Of a stretch of DNA of 14,449 bases, positions 8,579 through 14,449 are shown in pieces. Within the stretch, counting starts at the first letter, position 1, and every line of letters begins with the position of its first letter. Made by a program: the position numbers and the translations under genes. Source of the stretch: an uncultured Ruminococcus sp. (GTDB lineage Bacteria; Bacillota; Clostridia; Oscillospirales; Ruminococcaceae); NCBI GenBank assembly GCA_947178195.1, contig CAMWXM010000048.1:1-14449 (forward strand), in the 5' to 3' direction. The notes below the pieces were generated by a model, which was not told the DNA's origin, ran no database searches, and was given only the letters and a program-made list of their open reading frames with translations.

Positions 8579-8590
8579 AATTTTTTCTCC

Positions 8591-10393
8591 CTATTCATCA
8601 AGTTTTAGTACGCTCATAAAGGCTTCCTGAGGAACGTTTACCGTACCTAACTGGCGCATTCTTTTTTTACCTTCTTTTTGTTTTTCAAGAAGCTTTTTCT
8701 TTCGGGTAATATCGCCGCCGTAGCATTTTGCAAGAACGTCTTTTCTGAGAGCCTTTACAGTTTCTCTTGCAATTATCTTGCCGCCGATAGCCGCCTGGAT
8801 AGGCACTTCAAATAATTGTCTCGGAATATTTATCTTTAATTTTTCGACCATTTTTCTTCCACGTGCATAGGCGCTGTCGGCATGTACGATAAATGACAAT
8901 GCGTCAACTATATCGCCGTTTAAAAGTATATCCAGCTTTACAAGCTTTGAGGGGCTGTAGCCTGTCATTTCATAATCAAATGAAGCGTAGCCTTTGGTAC
9001 GTGATTTGAGAGCGTCAAAAAAGTCGTATACAATTTCATTAAGAGGCAGCTGGTAATGAAGAGCCACTCTTGTTTCATCAAGATATTTCATATCCTTGAA
9101 TACACCTCTGCGCTCCTGACAAAGCTCCATAATATTGCCCACAAAATCAGAAGGAGAAAGTATCTCAGCCTTTACCATAGGCTCCTGGGCTTCGGCTATA
9201 GTTCCCGGGTCGGGGAAATTTGTAGGGTTATCTATAAATAATGTTTCGCCGTTTGTGAGAGTTACCTTAAATATAACCGATGGTGCAGTCGTGATAAGAT
9301 CGAGATTATATTCTCTTTCAAGACGTTCCTGAATTATTTCCATATGAAGAAGTCCTAAAAAACCGCATCTGAAACCAAAACCCAGAGCAATAGAGGTTTC
9401 AGGTTCAAAGGACAATGAAGCATCGTTCAACTGGAGCTTTTCAAGAGCTTCACGGAGATCCTCATATTTTGCGCCGTCAGCAGGATAAATACCCGAATAT
9501 ACCATAGGGTTTACCTTACGATAGCCGGGAAGCGCTTTATCGCATGGGTTTTCGGCGTTTGTCACCGTATCGCCCACCTGGGTATCTCCGATACTTTTAA
9601 TGGAAGCGGAAATATATCCTACCTCGCCGGCAGACAGTACCCCCATATTTATATGACTGTCAGCGTCCATATATCCGGCTTCAACAACGGTAAATTCAGA
9701 GCCGGTCGCCATTAATTTTATGGTATCTCCAGTTTTTACCATACCCTCCTTGATTCTTACGTATATTATGACCCCCTTGTATGCGTCATAATAGCTGTCA
9801 AAGATGAGCGCTTTAAGAGGTTTCTGGGTATCTACCGGAGGCGCAGGTATATCTGTTACGATTTTTTCAAGTACCTCTTCGATATTAATTCCTGCCTTTG
9901 CAGAAATTTTCGGAGCGTCCATAGCGGGAATGCCGATAACATTTTCTATTTCTTCGCATACTCTTTCAGGGTCGGCAGAAGGAAGGTCGATTTTATTTAT
10001 TACCGGTACGACCTCAAGGTCATGCTCTATAGCAAGATATGTGTTGGCAAGAGTCTGCGCTTCAATACCCTGTGAAGCATCAACTATTAAAATCGCTCCT
10101 TCGCATGCTGCAAGAGAACGTGAAACTTCATAGTTAAAGTCGACATGTCCTGGAGTGTCAATAAGATTAAATATATATTCATTTCCGTCCTGTGCCTTGT
10201 AATTTAACCGCACCGCTCTCGCCTTAATGGTAATGCCTCTTTCTCTTTCTATATCCATATTGTCCAGAAGTTGTTCTTCCATGTCCCTTTCAGCTACGGT
10301 ATAGGTCTTTTCGAGAATCCTGTCAGCAAGAGTTGATTTGCCGTGGTCTATATGAGCAATTATACAAAAATTGCGTATGTTGTCATTAGCCAA
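8591..10393 (-). CDS. lepA: Elongation factor 4 (LepA), ribosome-associated GTPase
   Basis: This 600-residue translational GTPase acts on ribosomes, with proposed roles in back-translocation, stress translation or 30S assembly. GTPase motifs are G1 AHIDHGKS (13-20), G2 GITIK (53-57), G3 DTPGH (79-83, with the catalytic-type His83), G4 NKID (133-136) and a SAK G5 motif near 163. EF-G-like domains follow, and the LepA-specific C-terminal domain ends with a basic stretch rich in Lys and Arg and the motif RQLGTVNVPQEAF. Length is exactly typical. The start is TTG at 10393-10391: GGAGG stands 9 bases upstream and the protein then begins MANDNIRNFCIIAHIDHGKST, the normal family start. It is the first gene of an operon with the zinc-ribbon gene and hemW. 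Confidence 0.98.
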   Translation of the reverse strand: MANDNIRNFCIIAHIDHGKSTLADRILEKTYTVAERDMEEQLLDNMDIERERGITIKARAVRLNYKAQDGNEYIFNLIDTPGHVDFNYEVSRSLAACEGAILIVDASQGIEAQTLANTYLAIEHDLEVVPVINKIDLPSADPERVCEEIENVIGIPAMDAPKISAKAGINIEEVLEKIVTDIPAPPVDTQKPLKALIFDSYYDAYKGVIIYVRIKEGMVKTGDTIKLMATGSEFTVVEAGYMDADSHINMGVLSAGEVGYISASIKSIGDTQVGDTVTNAENPCDKALPGYRKVNPMVYSGIYPADGAKYEDLREALEKLQLNDASLSFEPETSIALGFGFRCGFLGLLHMEIIQERLEREYNLDLITTAPSVIFKVTLTNGETLFIDNPTNFPDPGTIAEAQEPMVKAEILSPSDFVGNIMELCQERRGVFKDMKYLDETRVALHYQLPLNEIVYDFFDALKSRTKGYASFDYEMTGYSPSKLVKLDILLNGDIVDALSFIVHADSAYARGRKMVEKLKINIPRQLFEVPIQAAIGGKIIARETVKALRKDVLAKCYGGDITRKKKLLEKQKEGKKRMRQLGTVNVPQEAFMSVLKLDE

Positions 10394-10402
10394 ATCTGTT
10401 TT

Positions 10403-10407
10403 CCTCC
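10403..10407 (-). promoter_or_regulatory. Ribosome binding site fixing the TTG start of lepA
   Basis: GGAGG on the minus strand, 9 bases before the TTG start. No in-frame ATG lies near, and the nearby ATG at codon 3-4 is out of frame. Confidence 0.8.
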
Positions 10408-10429
10408 AATTAATAATTCTTCATTATAA

Positions 10430-10458
10430 ATTATAACATGATTTTATTATGATGTAAA
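10430..10458 (-). promoter_or_regulatory. Extended -10 promoter of the lepA operon
   Basis: On the minus strand, TTTACA (10458-10453) and TATAAT (10435-10430) are separated by 17 bases, and TGT directly before the -10 gives an extended -10 (TGnTATAAT). It lies 37 bases upstream of the lepA TTG and is divergent from the metK promoter, with about 40 bases between the two -35 elements. Confidence 0.82.
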
Positions 10459-10499
10459 GAGATTTTTTTAGGACGCTTTAAAAAAATACAATTTGAGTA

Positions 10500-10528
10500 T
10501 TGACAAATTGCGACAGATATTGTATAAT
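10500..10528 (+). promoter_or_regulatory. Consensus sigma-A promoter for the metK transcript
   Basis: TTGACA (10500-10505) and TATAAT (10523-10528) match the consensus perfectly with a 17-base spacer. Transcription should begin near 10535, about 12 bases before the riboswitch. Such a strong promoter suits a gene whose output is set downstream by early termination. Confidence 0.92.
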
Positions 10529-10546
10529 AACTATAGAAAAAATTCG

Positions 10547-10651
10547 CCTTATCAAGAGTGGTGGAGGAAACAGGTCCTGTGAAGCCCGGCAACCTAATTG
10601 TGAAATATTCAAGAAAGGTGCTAATTCCTGCGGTTTATCCGAAAGATGAGG
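10547..10651 (+). ncRNA. SAM-I (S-box) riboswitch aptamer upstream of metK
   Basis: The element shows the S-box core: CTTATCAAGAG, then GGTGGAGG, GAAGCCCGGCAACC and AAGGTGCTAATTCC in the right order. P1 forms from CCTTATC (10547-10553) and GATGAGG (10645-10651) with one wobble pair. Binding of S-adenosylmethionine would stabilise P1 and allow the downstream terminator to form, closing metK when its product is plentiful. ATCCGAA at 10637-10643 is perfectly complementary to TTCGGAT at 10676-10682, the 5' arm of the terminator, and so forms the antiterminator when ligand is absent. Confidence 0.95.
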
Positions 10652-10671
10652 ATTTTTATTTAAAAAATCAC

Positions 10672-10702
10672 AGCATTCGGATGTTTATCTGAATGCTTTT
10701 TT
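10672..10702 (+). terminator. Riboswitch expression-platform terminator
   Basis: AGCATTCGGAT (10672-10682) pairs with ATCTGAATGCT (10687-10697) with one G-U pair and a 4-base loop, followed by six T. It ends 135 bases before the metK ATG and competes with the antiterminator at 10637-10643. Confidence 0.92.
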
Positions 10703-10805
10703 ATTATCGGTCCGACGATTTCTGCATGTATCTGAGATGAAAATTTTTATTTCATATAGCAAAAATAGTTCTGATCAACAGGTGAATGATTTCTGCAAAT
10801 TTACG
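10703..10805 (+). other. Untranslated stretch between riboswitch terminator and metK
   Basis: No gene is seen here. It holds a 10-base direct repeat, GATTTCTGCA, at 10717-10726 and 10788-10797, and a weak AT-rich hairpin at 10737-10755. The full 5' leader of metK is about 300 bases, longer than the riboswitch needs. Confidence 0.6.
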
Positions 10806-10837
10806 AAAGGAGGCTGTCATAAAGACAGCAAAGAAAA
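10806..10837 (+). promoter_or_regulatory. metK ribosome binding site with a hairpin between Shine-Dalgarno and ATG
   Basis: The strong Shine-Dalgarno AAAGGAGG (10806-10813) is 24 bases from the ATG at 10838, too far for normal use. Between them GCTGTC (10813-10818) and GACAGC (10824-10829) form a 6-bp hairpin with a 5-base loop. Folding it would bring the Shine-Dalgarno to about 8 bases from the ATG. No other start codon fits the Shine-Dalgarno. Confidence 0.6.
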
Positions 10838-12019
10838 ATGGTAAAAAGATTATTTACTTCAGAATCTGTAACAGAAGGTCATCCCGACAAGATCTGTGAC
10901 CAGATATCAGATGCGATCCTTGACGCACTTCTTGAAAAGGATCCTAATTCACGTGTTGCATGCGAAACGGCATGTACTACAGGTATGGTGCTTTGTATGG
11001 GCGAGATTAGCACAAAGGCTTATGTTGATATCCCGAAAATTGCAAGAGATGTAATTGTAGATATTGGTTACGACCGTGCTAAATACGGCTTTGACGGTCA
11101 GACATGCGCTATTATCACTTCTATTGACGAACAGTCCGGAGATATTGCAATGGGCGTAAACGAGGCTCTTGAATCTAAAGAAGGAGACAAAGCCGATGAT
11201 AATTCTACCGGCGCAGGAGACCAGGGTCTTATGTTCGGCTATGCCTGCAACGAAACTCCTGAGCTTATGCCTATGCCTATTTCCTTGTCTCATAAGCTTG
11301 CACTCAAGCTTTCAGAGGTAAGAAAGGATGGTACTCTTCGCTACCTTCGTCCTGATGGCAAAACTCAGGTCACTGTTGAATATGAAGACGGAAAACCAAA
11401 AAGAATTGATGCGATTGTAGTTTCATCGCAGCATGCGGCTGAAATTTCACTTGACCAGATCAAAAAGGATATTAAGGAATATGTTATAAATCCTGTAGTA
11501 CCGGCTGAGCTTATTGATGAAGATACAAAAATTTTTATTAATCCGACAGGACGCTTTGTAATTGGCGGTCCTCAGGGTGACAGCGGTCTTACAGGCAGAA
11601 AAATAATCGTTGATACATACGGCGGATATTCACGCCATGGCGGTGGTGCATTCTCCGGCAAAGACCCAACAAAGGTTGACCGTTCTGCCGCATATGCCGC
11701 AAGATATATAGCTAAAAATATTGTTGCAGCAGGTCTTGCAGATAAATGCGAGGTTCAGCTTGCTTATGCAATCGGCGTAGCTAAACCGGTTTCTATCCTT
11801 ATTGATACTTTCGGCACAGGTAAGGTGGATGAAAATAAGCTTTCGGAGGCTGTTGACAAAATTTTTGACCTCAGACCGGCAGCTATTATAAAAATGCTTG
11901 ACCTCAGAAAGCCACAGTACAGAAAACTTGCGGCTTATGGCCATATGGGACGTGAGGATTTAGGCGTTGCCTGGGAAAAAACTGACAAGGTTGAAGCCCT
12001 CAAGGAAGCTGTTAAATAA
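10838..12019 (+). CDS. metK: S-adenosylmethionine synthetase (methionine adenosyltransferase)
   Basis: This 393-residue cytoplasmic enzyme makes S-adenosylmethionine from methionine and ATP, releasing phosphate and diphosphate. Family motifs are ESVTEGHPDK (9-18, with the ATP-binding His15 and the metal ligand Asp17), the signature GAGDQG (125-130), GGPQGDSGLTGRK (243-255) and the phosphate loop GGGAFSGKDPTKVDRSAAY (268-286). Length is normal. The start is the ATG at 10838, giving the usual MVKRLFTSESVTEGHPDK beginning. The gene is alone in its transcript, under a consensus promoter and a SAM-I riboswitch, so its product represses it by feedback. A strong terminator follows. Confidence 0.98.
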   Translation: MVKRLFTSESVTEGHPDKICDQISDAILDALLEKDPNSRVACETACTTGMVLCMGEISTKAYVDIPKIARDVIVDIGYDRAKYGFDGQTCAIITSIDEQSGDIAMGVNEALESKEGDKADDNSTGAGDQGLMFGYACNETPELMPMPISLSHKLALKLSEVRKDGTLRYLRPDGKTQVTVEYEDGKPKRIDAIVVSSQHAAEISLDQIKKDIKEYVINPVVPAELIDEDTKIFINPTGRFVIGGPQGDSGLTGRKIIVDTYGGYSRHGGGAFSGKDPTKVDRSAAYAARYIAKNIVAAGLADKCEVQLAYAIGVAKPVSILIDTFGTGKVDENKLSEAVDKIFDLRPAAIIKMLDLRKPQYRKLAAYGHMGREDLGVAWEKTDKVEALKEAVK

Positions 12020-12098
12020 AGCAGCAGACTGTGCTTTATGAGTAGAGTACTGTCTTAATGGCGTTTCTAAAAATCTCTCTTGTGAAAATTAGAAAGTT

Positions 12099-12140
12099 CA
12101 GCCAGTAGAAAAAAGTATGGCTTTTTCTACTGGCTGTTTC
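12099..12140 (+). terminator. Terminator after metK, possibly shared with the GH5 gene
   Basis: CAGCCAGTAGAAAAA (12099-12113) pairs perfectly with TTTTTCTACTGGCTG (12122-12136), a 15-bp stem with an 8-base loop. The T tract after it is weak on both strands, but the A-T pairs at the inner end and its position between convergent genes support a terminator. A smaller inverted repeat, TTTCTAA/TTAGAAA, lies just before it (12064-12070 and 12089-12095). Confidence 0.8.
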
Positions 12141-12188
12141 TGTTATTATAGTCGGATTTTCGCTTTTCAGACCCTATAATAAATTCCC

Positions 12189-13223
12189 TTATAATTTTTG
12201 TGTCAACTGTTTTATGATATCCATATCTTTAATATCGACAACGCCAAAATCTTTTTCTTTATAATTCCAGTATGCCCGTCCGATATTATATTTATCAAAA
12301 ACCTTACTGATATCTGAAAGCCATTTTATTTTAGAGTCATTATCCGCCTTATCAATCACGCCGTATTCGCCGCAATACAACGGAACATTGCGTTCTTCAG
12401 CAGCTTTAAGAGCCGGCAAGAATAATGTTTCAAAAAAAGACGAAGACATTTCGTTTAAGTCATTGTCGAAAACTGCATTGGCAAGCTCTTGCGGCAGATG
12501 AGTACTGTTTTTACGGTATTCTTCAATTTTTTCAGGATACTGTATCCTGAAGTCAGCAGGCATATTCTTTACCCAATAAGCTCCCTGATGAGTAAAGATT
12601 AATGGTTCGTAGCAGTGAAATGTATATACGACCTTATCGTCCTGGGGATCGGCTAATTCAGGAACACTTATTACACTGTTATATCTTGTTCCTCCAAAAA
12701 TTATCCACGAATCCGGTGCGACGCTGCGAATCTCCTTTATTGTACGCAAAGCAATATCATTCCATGGTTCTGCTACCTCCGGACTTAAAATTTCATTAAG
12801 CAATTCAAATGCAGCAATATCGCTGTATTTCCCATATTTCATGGCAATTGTACGCCATGTGGAATAAAAACGCTCCTGAAGCTTCTTATCATAAAAAAAG
12901 ATAGTTTTATCACTGTCATCAAGGGGGTCAAAGGAATATCCATATGTCTTATGAAGATCAATAATAAGCCGGATATTATATTTCTGACACCACTCAAGGC
13001 ATTTGTCAAGGTATTTATATCCATCCGGCTTTATTCTGCCGTCATCTTCTTCAAGTATCATGTAATCAACCGGCACACGGACATGGTCAAGCCCCAGCTG
13101 AGAAATATACGCAATATCTTTTTCGGTAATGAAGCTATTGAAGTGCTCTTCAGAATTGTCCTCGTTCTGAGAAAGCCAGCCTCCAAGATTTATACCATGC
13201 ATGTAACCATTGAAATTTCTCAT
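12189..13223 (-). CDS. Glycoside hydrolase family 5 endoglucanase, CelC-like, without signal peptide
   Basis: This 344-residue protein reads along its whole length like the Clostridium thermocellum endoglucanase CelC, also about 343 residues. Shared blocks are GINLGGWLSQ (10-19), EHFNSFITEKDI (26-37), HVRVPVDY (47-54, with conserved Arg49), the DLH block with His91, FELLNE (139-144, acid/base Glu144) and YCGEYGVI (283-290, nucleophile Glu286). AYWNYKEKDFG near 317-327 matches the family end. The expected reaction is hydrolysis of beta-1,4 or mixed-linkage glucans. There is no signal peptide, carbohydrate-binding module or dockerin, so it either acts in the cytoplasm on imported oligosaccharides or leaves by an unusual route. 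AGGAAG stands 7 bases before the ATG. It is a single gene with its own promoter and candidate operator, and no sugar transporter or regulator adjoins it within the window. Confidence 0.92.
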   Translation of the reverse strand: MRNFNGYMHGINLGGWLSQNEDNSEEHFNSFITEKDIAYISQLGLDHVRVPVDYMILEEDDGRIKPDGYKYLDKCLEWCQKYNIRLIIDLHKTYGYSFDPLDDSDKTIFFYDKKLQERFYSTWRTIAMKYGKYSDIAAFELLNEILSPEVAEPWNDIALRTIKEIRSVAPDSWIIFGGTRYNSVISVPELADPQDDKVVYTFHCYEPLIFTHQGAYWVKNMPADFRIQYPEKIEEYRKNSTHLPQELANAVFDNDLNEMSSSFFETLFLPALKAAEERNVPLYCGEYGVIDKADNDSKIKWLSDISKVFDKYNIGRAYWNYKEKDFGVVDIKDMDIIKQLTQKL

Positions 13224-13264
13224 AATATATCTTCCTTTCTGATAATTCGTGGTTTACAATTTAA

Positions 13265-13281
13265 TGCACAATCTTTGTGCA
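13265..13281. promoter_or_regulatory. Candidate operator palindrome in the GH5 leader
   Basis: TGCACAA TCT TTGTGCA is a perfect 7-bp inverted repeat around a 3-base centre. It lies about 8-24 bases downstream of the predicted transcription start of the GH5 gene, where a bound repressor would block transcription. The centre and half-sites could suit a LacI-family or similar dimeric regulator; the binding protein is unknown. It could also be a small mRNA hairpin. Confidence 0.45.
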
Positions 13282-13295
13282 ATGTTATCATAAAT

Positions 13296-13324
13296 ATTAT
13301 AATTTATGACATTATTTTTGTATA
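13296..13324 (-). promoter_or_regulatory. Promoter of the GH5 gene
   Basis: On the minus strand, TATACA (13324-13319, 4 of 6 matches) and TATAAT (13301-13296) stand 17 bases apart. The predicted start near 13289 gives a leader of about 65 bases before the ATG. Confidence 0.65.
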
Positions 13325-13355
13325 TTAATTATTTGCCTTTTTTATTATAATAATA

Positions 13356-13376
13356 TACCTGCTGAAAAAGCAGGTA
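13356..13376. other. Orphan 8-bp hairpin
   Basis: TACCTGCT (13356-13363) and AGCAGGTA (13369-13376) form a perfect stem with a GAAAA loop. It lies upstream of the GH5 promoter, and no gene ends at it. It may be the remains of a terminator or a regulatory site. Confidence 0.4.
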
Positions 13377-13400
13377 AAAATTTTCTTTTTAGAGATGTCC

Positions 13401-13428
13401 TTTACTCCTGCATTTTTTGTGGTACAAT
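13401..13428 (+). promoter_or_regulatory. Possible plus-strand promoter in the GH5/SPFH gap
   Basis: TTTACT (13401-13406) and TACAAT (13423-13428) stand 16 bases apart, with TGG before the -10 (extended -10). No plus-strand gene follows; any transcript would begin near 13435 and reach the hairpin at 13475-13494 within about 70 bases. Confidence 0.35.
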
Positions 13429-13468
13429 GATATTTGCGATTGTTAGTAATTCTATGAATTATTAATAA

Positions 13469-13500
13469 TAAAAAGGGGCAGTAGACGCCGCCCCCATTTT
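13469..13500 (-). terminator. Terminator after the SPFH gene, possibly bidirectional
   Basis: On the minus strand GGGGCGG (13494-13488) pairs with CTGCCCC (13481-13475) with one G-U pair and a 6-base loop, followed by a T-run (13474-13469). T-rich sequence also follows on the plus strand (13497 onward). It begins 8 bases after the SPFH stop codon. Confidence 0.85.
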
Positions 13501-13502
13501 TA

Positions 13503-14449
13503 TTATTTTGAAATATTTTTTTCTTTGACCGATTCTGTTATTCCTGCGGCAAGACCTGCGATTCCCTGAAGCTCGCTTGGAATGATGATTTTTGTAGCGT
13601 TTCCTTCTGCTACTCTTGGGAAAAGATCAATAGCCTTGTATTTCAGTACGTTTTCGGAAGGATTAGCCTGATTTAATCTTTCAAGAGATTCGGCCTTTGC
13701 GTTCTGTACGTTTTTAATTGCTTCAGCGTCGCCCTCTGATTCAAGACGCTTCTTTTCCTTGACAGCCTCTGCCTTCAAAAGCATTGCCTGTTTTTCAGCT
13801 TCCGCTCTTAAAATTTCTGTCTGCTTTGCAGCTTCGGCACGAAGTATCTGAGATTCCTTTTCGCCTTCGGCAACAAGAATTTTAGATTTCTTTTCACCTT
13901 CCGCAAGAAGTATTTTTTCACGGCTTTCACGTTCTGCCTTCATCTGCTTTTCCATCGAATCCTGTATCTCTCTTGGTGGCAGAATATTTTTAAGCTCCAC
14001 ACGAATTACCTTGATACCCCATCTGTCGGTTGCTTCATCAAGAATAGTGGTTATATGCTCGTTGATATTGTCACGTGAAGTAAGCGTTTCGTCAAGCACC
14101 ATCGAACCTATAATGTTACGAAGTGTAGTTGCAGTAAGATTTTCCATTGCCGACATAGGTCTTTCAACGCCGTATGCGTATTGCTTAGCGTCAGTTACCT
14201 GGAAAAATACTACTGTGTCTATCTGCATTGAAACATTATCCTTGGTAATAACCTGCCACGGTTTAAAATCCACTACTTGTTCCTTTACGGATACCTTTTT
14301 TGAAATTCTGTCAATAAAGGGGATAAGAAAATGCGGACCTGTTGACCACTGCGCATAAAACGTACCCAGTCTTTCAACTATATAGACTTGAGCCTGAGGT
14401 ACGATTTTGATTCTCGTCACAATAACAAGAATTATGAACACGATAATTC
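13503..14449 (-). CDS. SPFH/stomatin-like membrane protein, QmcA type (N terminus outside window)
   Basis: The frame stays open to the window edge, so the gene starts upstream; a GTG at 14441 is in frame but lies inside the hydrophobic segment and is unlikely to be the start. The visible 315 residues begin in a membrane helix (IIVFIILVIV), continue with the SPFH domain (IKIVPQAQVYIVERLGTF, then GPHFLIPFIDRI, VDFKPWQVITKDNV) and a PPREIQDSMEKQMKAERE junction. A long charged coiled coil follows, with about six near-repeats of 10-11 residues around AEGEK, AEAAK and AEAEK. The end is a small Gly/Ala-rich segment. Stomatin/QmcA proteins form membrane scaffolds or rings and organise lipid microdomains or proteases. 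They are often encoded next to NfeD-like proteins, which would lie outside this window. Family assignment is firm; the cellular role is not known. Confidence 0.92.
   Translation of the reverse strand, partial: IIVFIILVIVTRIKIVPQAQVYIVERLGTFYAQWSTGPHFLIPFIDRISKKVSVKEQVVDFKPWQVITKDNVSMQIDTVVFFQVTDAKQYAYGVERPMSAMENLTATTLRNIIGSMVLDETLTSRDNINEHITTILDEATDRWGIKVIRVELKNILPPREIQDSMEKQMKAERESREKILLAEGEKKSKILVAEGEKESQILRAEAAKQTEILRAEAEKQAMLLKAEAVKEKKRLESEGDAEAIKNVQNAKAESLERLNQANPSENVLKYKAIDLFPRVAEGNATKIIIPSELQGIAGLAAGITESVKEKNISK

Noticed and set aside
10717..10797. Direct repeat GATTTCTGCA as a regulator binding pair
   Set aside because: Only two copies of 10 bases, 71 bases apart, in AT-rich untranslated sequence and after the terminator. 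Chance is a fair explanation and nothing else supports binding.
12951..13328. Open frame of 125 codons on the plus strand over the GH5 start
   Set aside because: It is antisense to the GH5 gene and its promoter, and rich in Ile/Asn as expected of AT-rich complement. No promoter or ribosome binding site fits.
13750..13940. Repeated segments in the SPFH gene as a DNA repeat or recombination site
   Set aside because: The repeats are degenerate at the base level and follow a coiled-coil pattern of 10-11 residues in the protein, so they are explained by protein structure.

Overview
The window looks like chromosomal core sequence of a low-to-moderate GC Gram-positive anaerobe of the Clostridia. 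The proteins read like Oscillospiraceae/Ruminococcus-type bacteria, but that is an inference from protein character; no rRNA marker is present. Supporting signs are consensus sigma-A type promoters, strong GGAGG-type ribosome binding sites, TTG starts on rpoC and lepA, a SAM-I riboswitch ahead of metK, and a CelC-like GH5 glucanase.

Layout. (1) 1-4669, plus strand: the 3' part of rpoB, with an unusually long acidic tail, then complete rpoC and a strong intrinsic terminator. (2) 4737-5645, plus: a DUF368 membrane protein (PopT-type polyprenyl-phosphate transporter family), ending at a bidirectional terminator shared with the convergent gene. (3) 5708-7150, minus: a MefA-like MFS efflux transporter. 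Its 5' leader holds a 12-codon peptide ORF with a strong ribosome binding site, a second overlapping mini-ORF, and three mutually exclusive pairing arms, the last of which covers the transporter's ribosome binding site. This is the most interesting item in the window. (4) 7179-10458, minus: an apparent operon of lepA, a small zinc-ribbon membrane protein and hemW, tightly packed (TAATG overlap at the last junction), driven by a clear extended -10 promoter. (5) 10500-12136, plus: consensus promoter, SAM-I riboswitch with antiterminator and terminator, metK, and a terminator. A hairpin sits between the metK Shine-Dalgarno and its ATG. (6) 12189-13324, minus: a GH5 glucanase of CelC type without a signal peptide, with its own promoter and a perfect palindrome just downstream of the predicted start of transcription. 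(7) 13503-14449, minus: an SPFH/stomatin-like membrane protein (QmcA type), cut off at its N terminus by the window edge, with a hairpin terminator.

Most of the content is housekeeping: transcription (rpoB, rpoC), translation (lepA), S-adenosylmethionine synthesis (metK), heme trafficking (hemW) and envelope lipid-carrier recycling (popT-like). The accessory genes are the MFS transporter and the GH5 enzyme, and both have their own regulatory leader. I found no tRNA, rRNA, CRISPR array, insertion sequence, prophage or attachment site.
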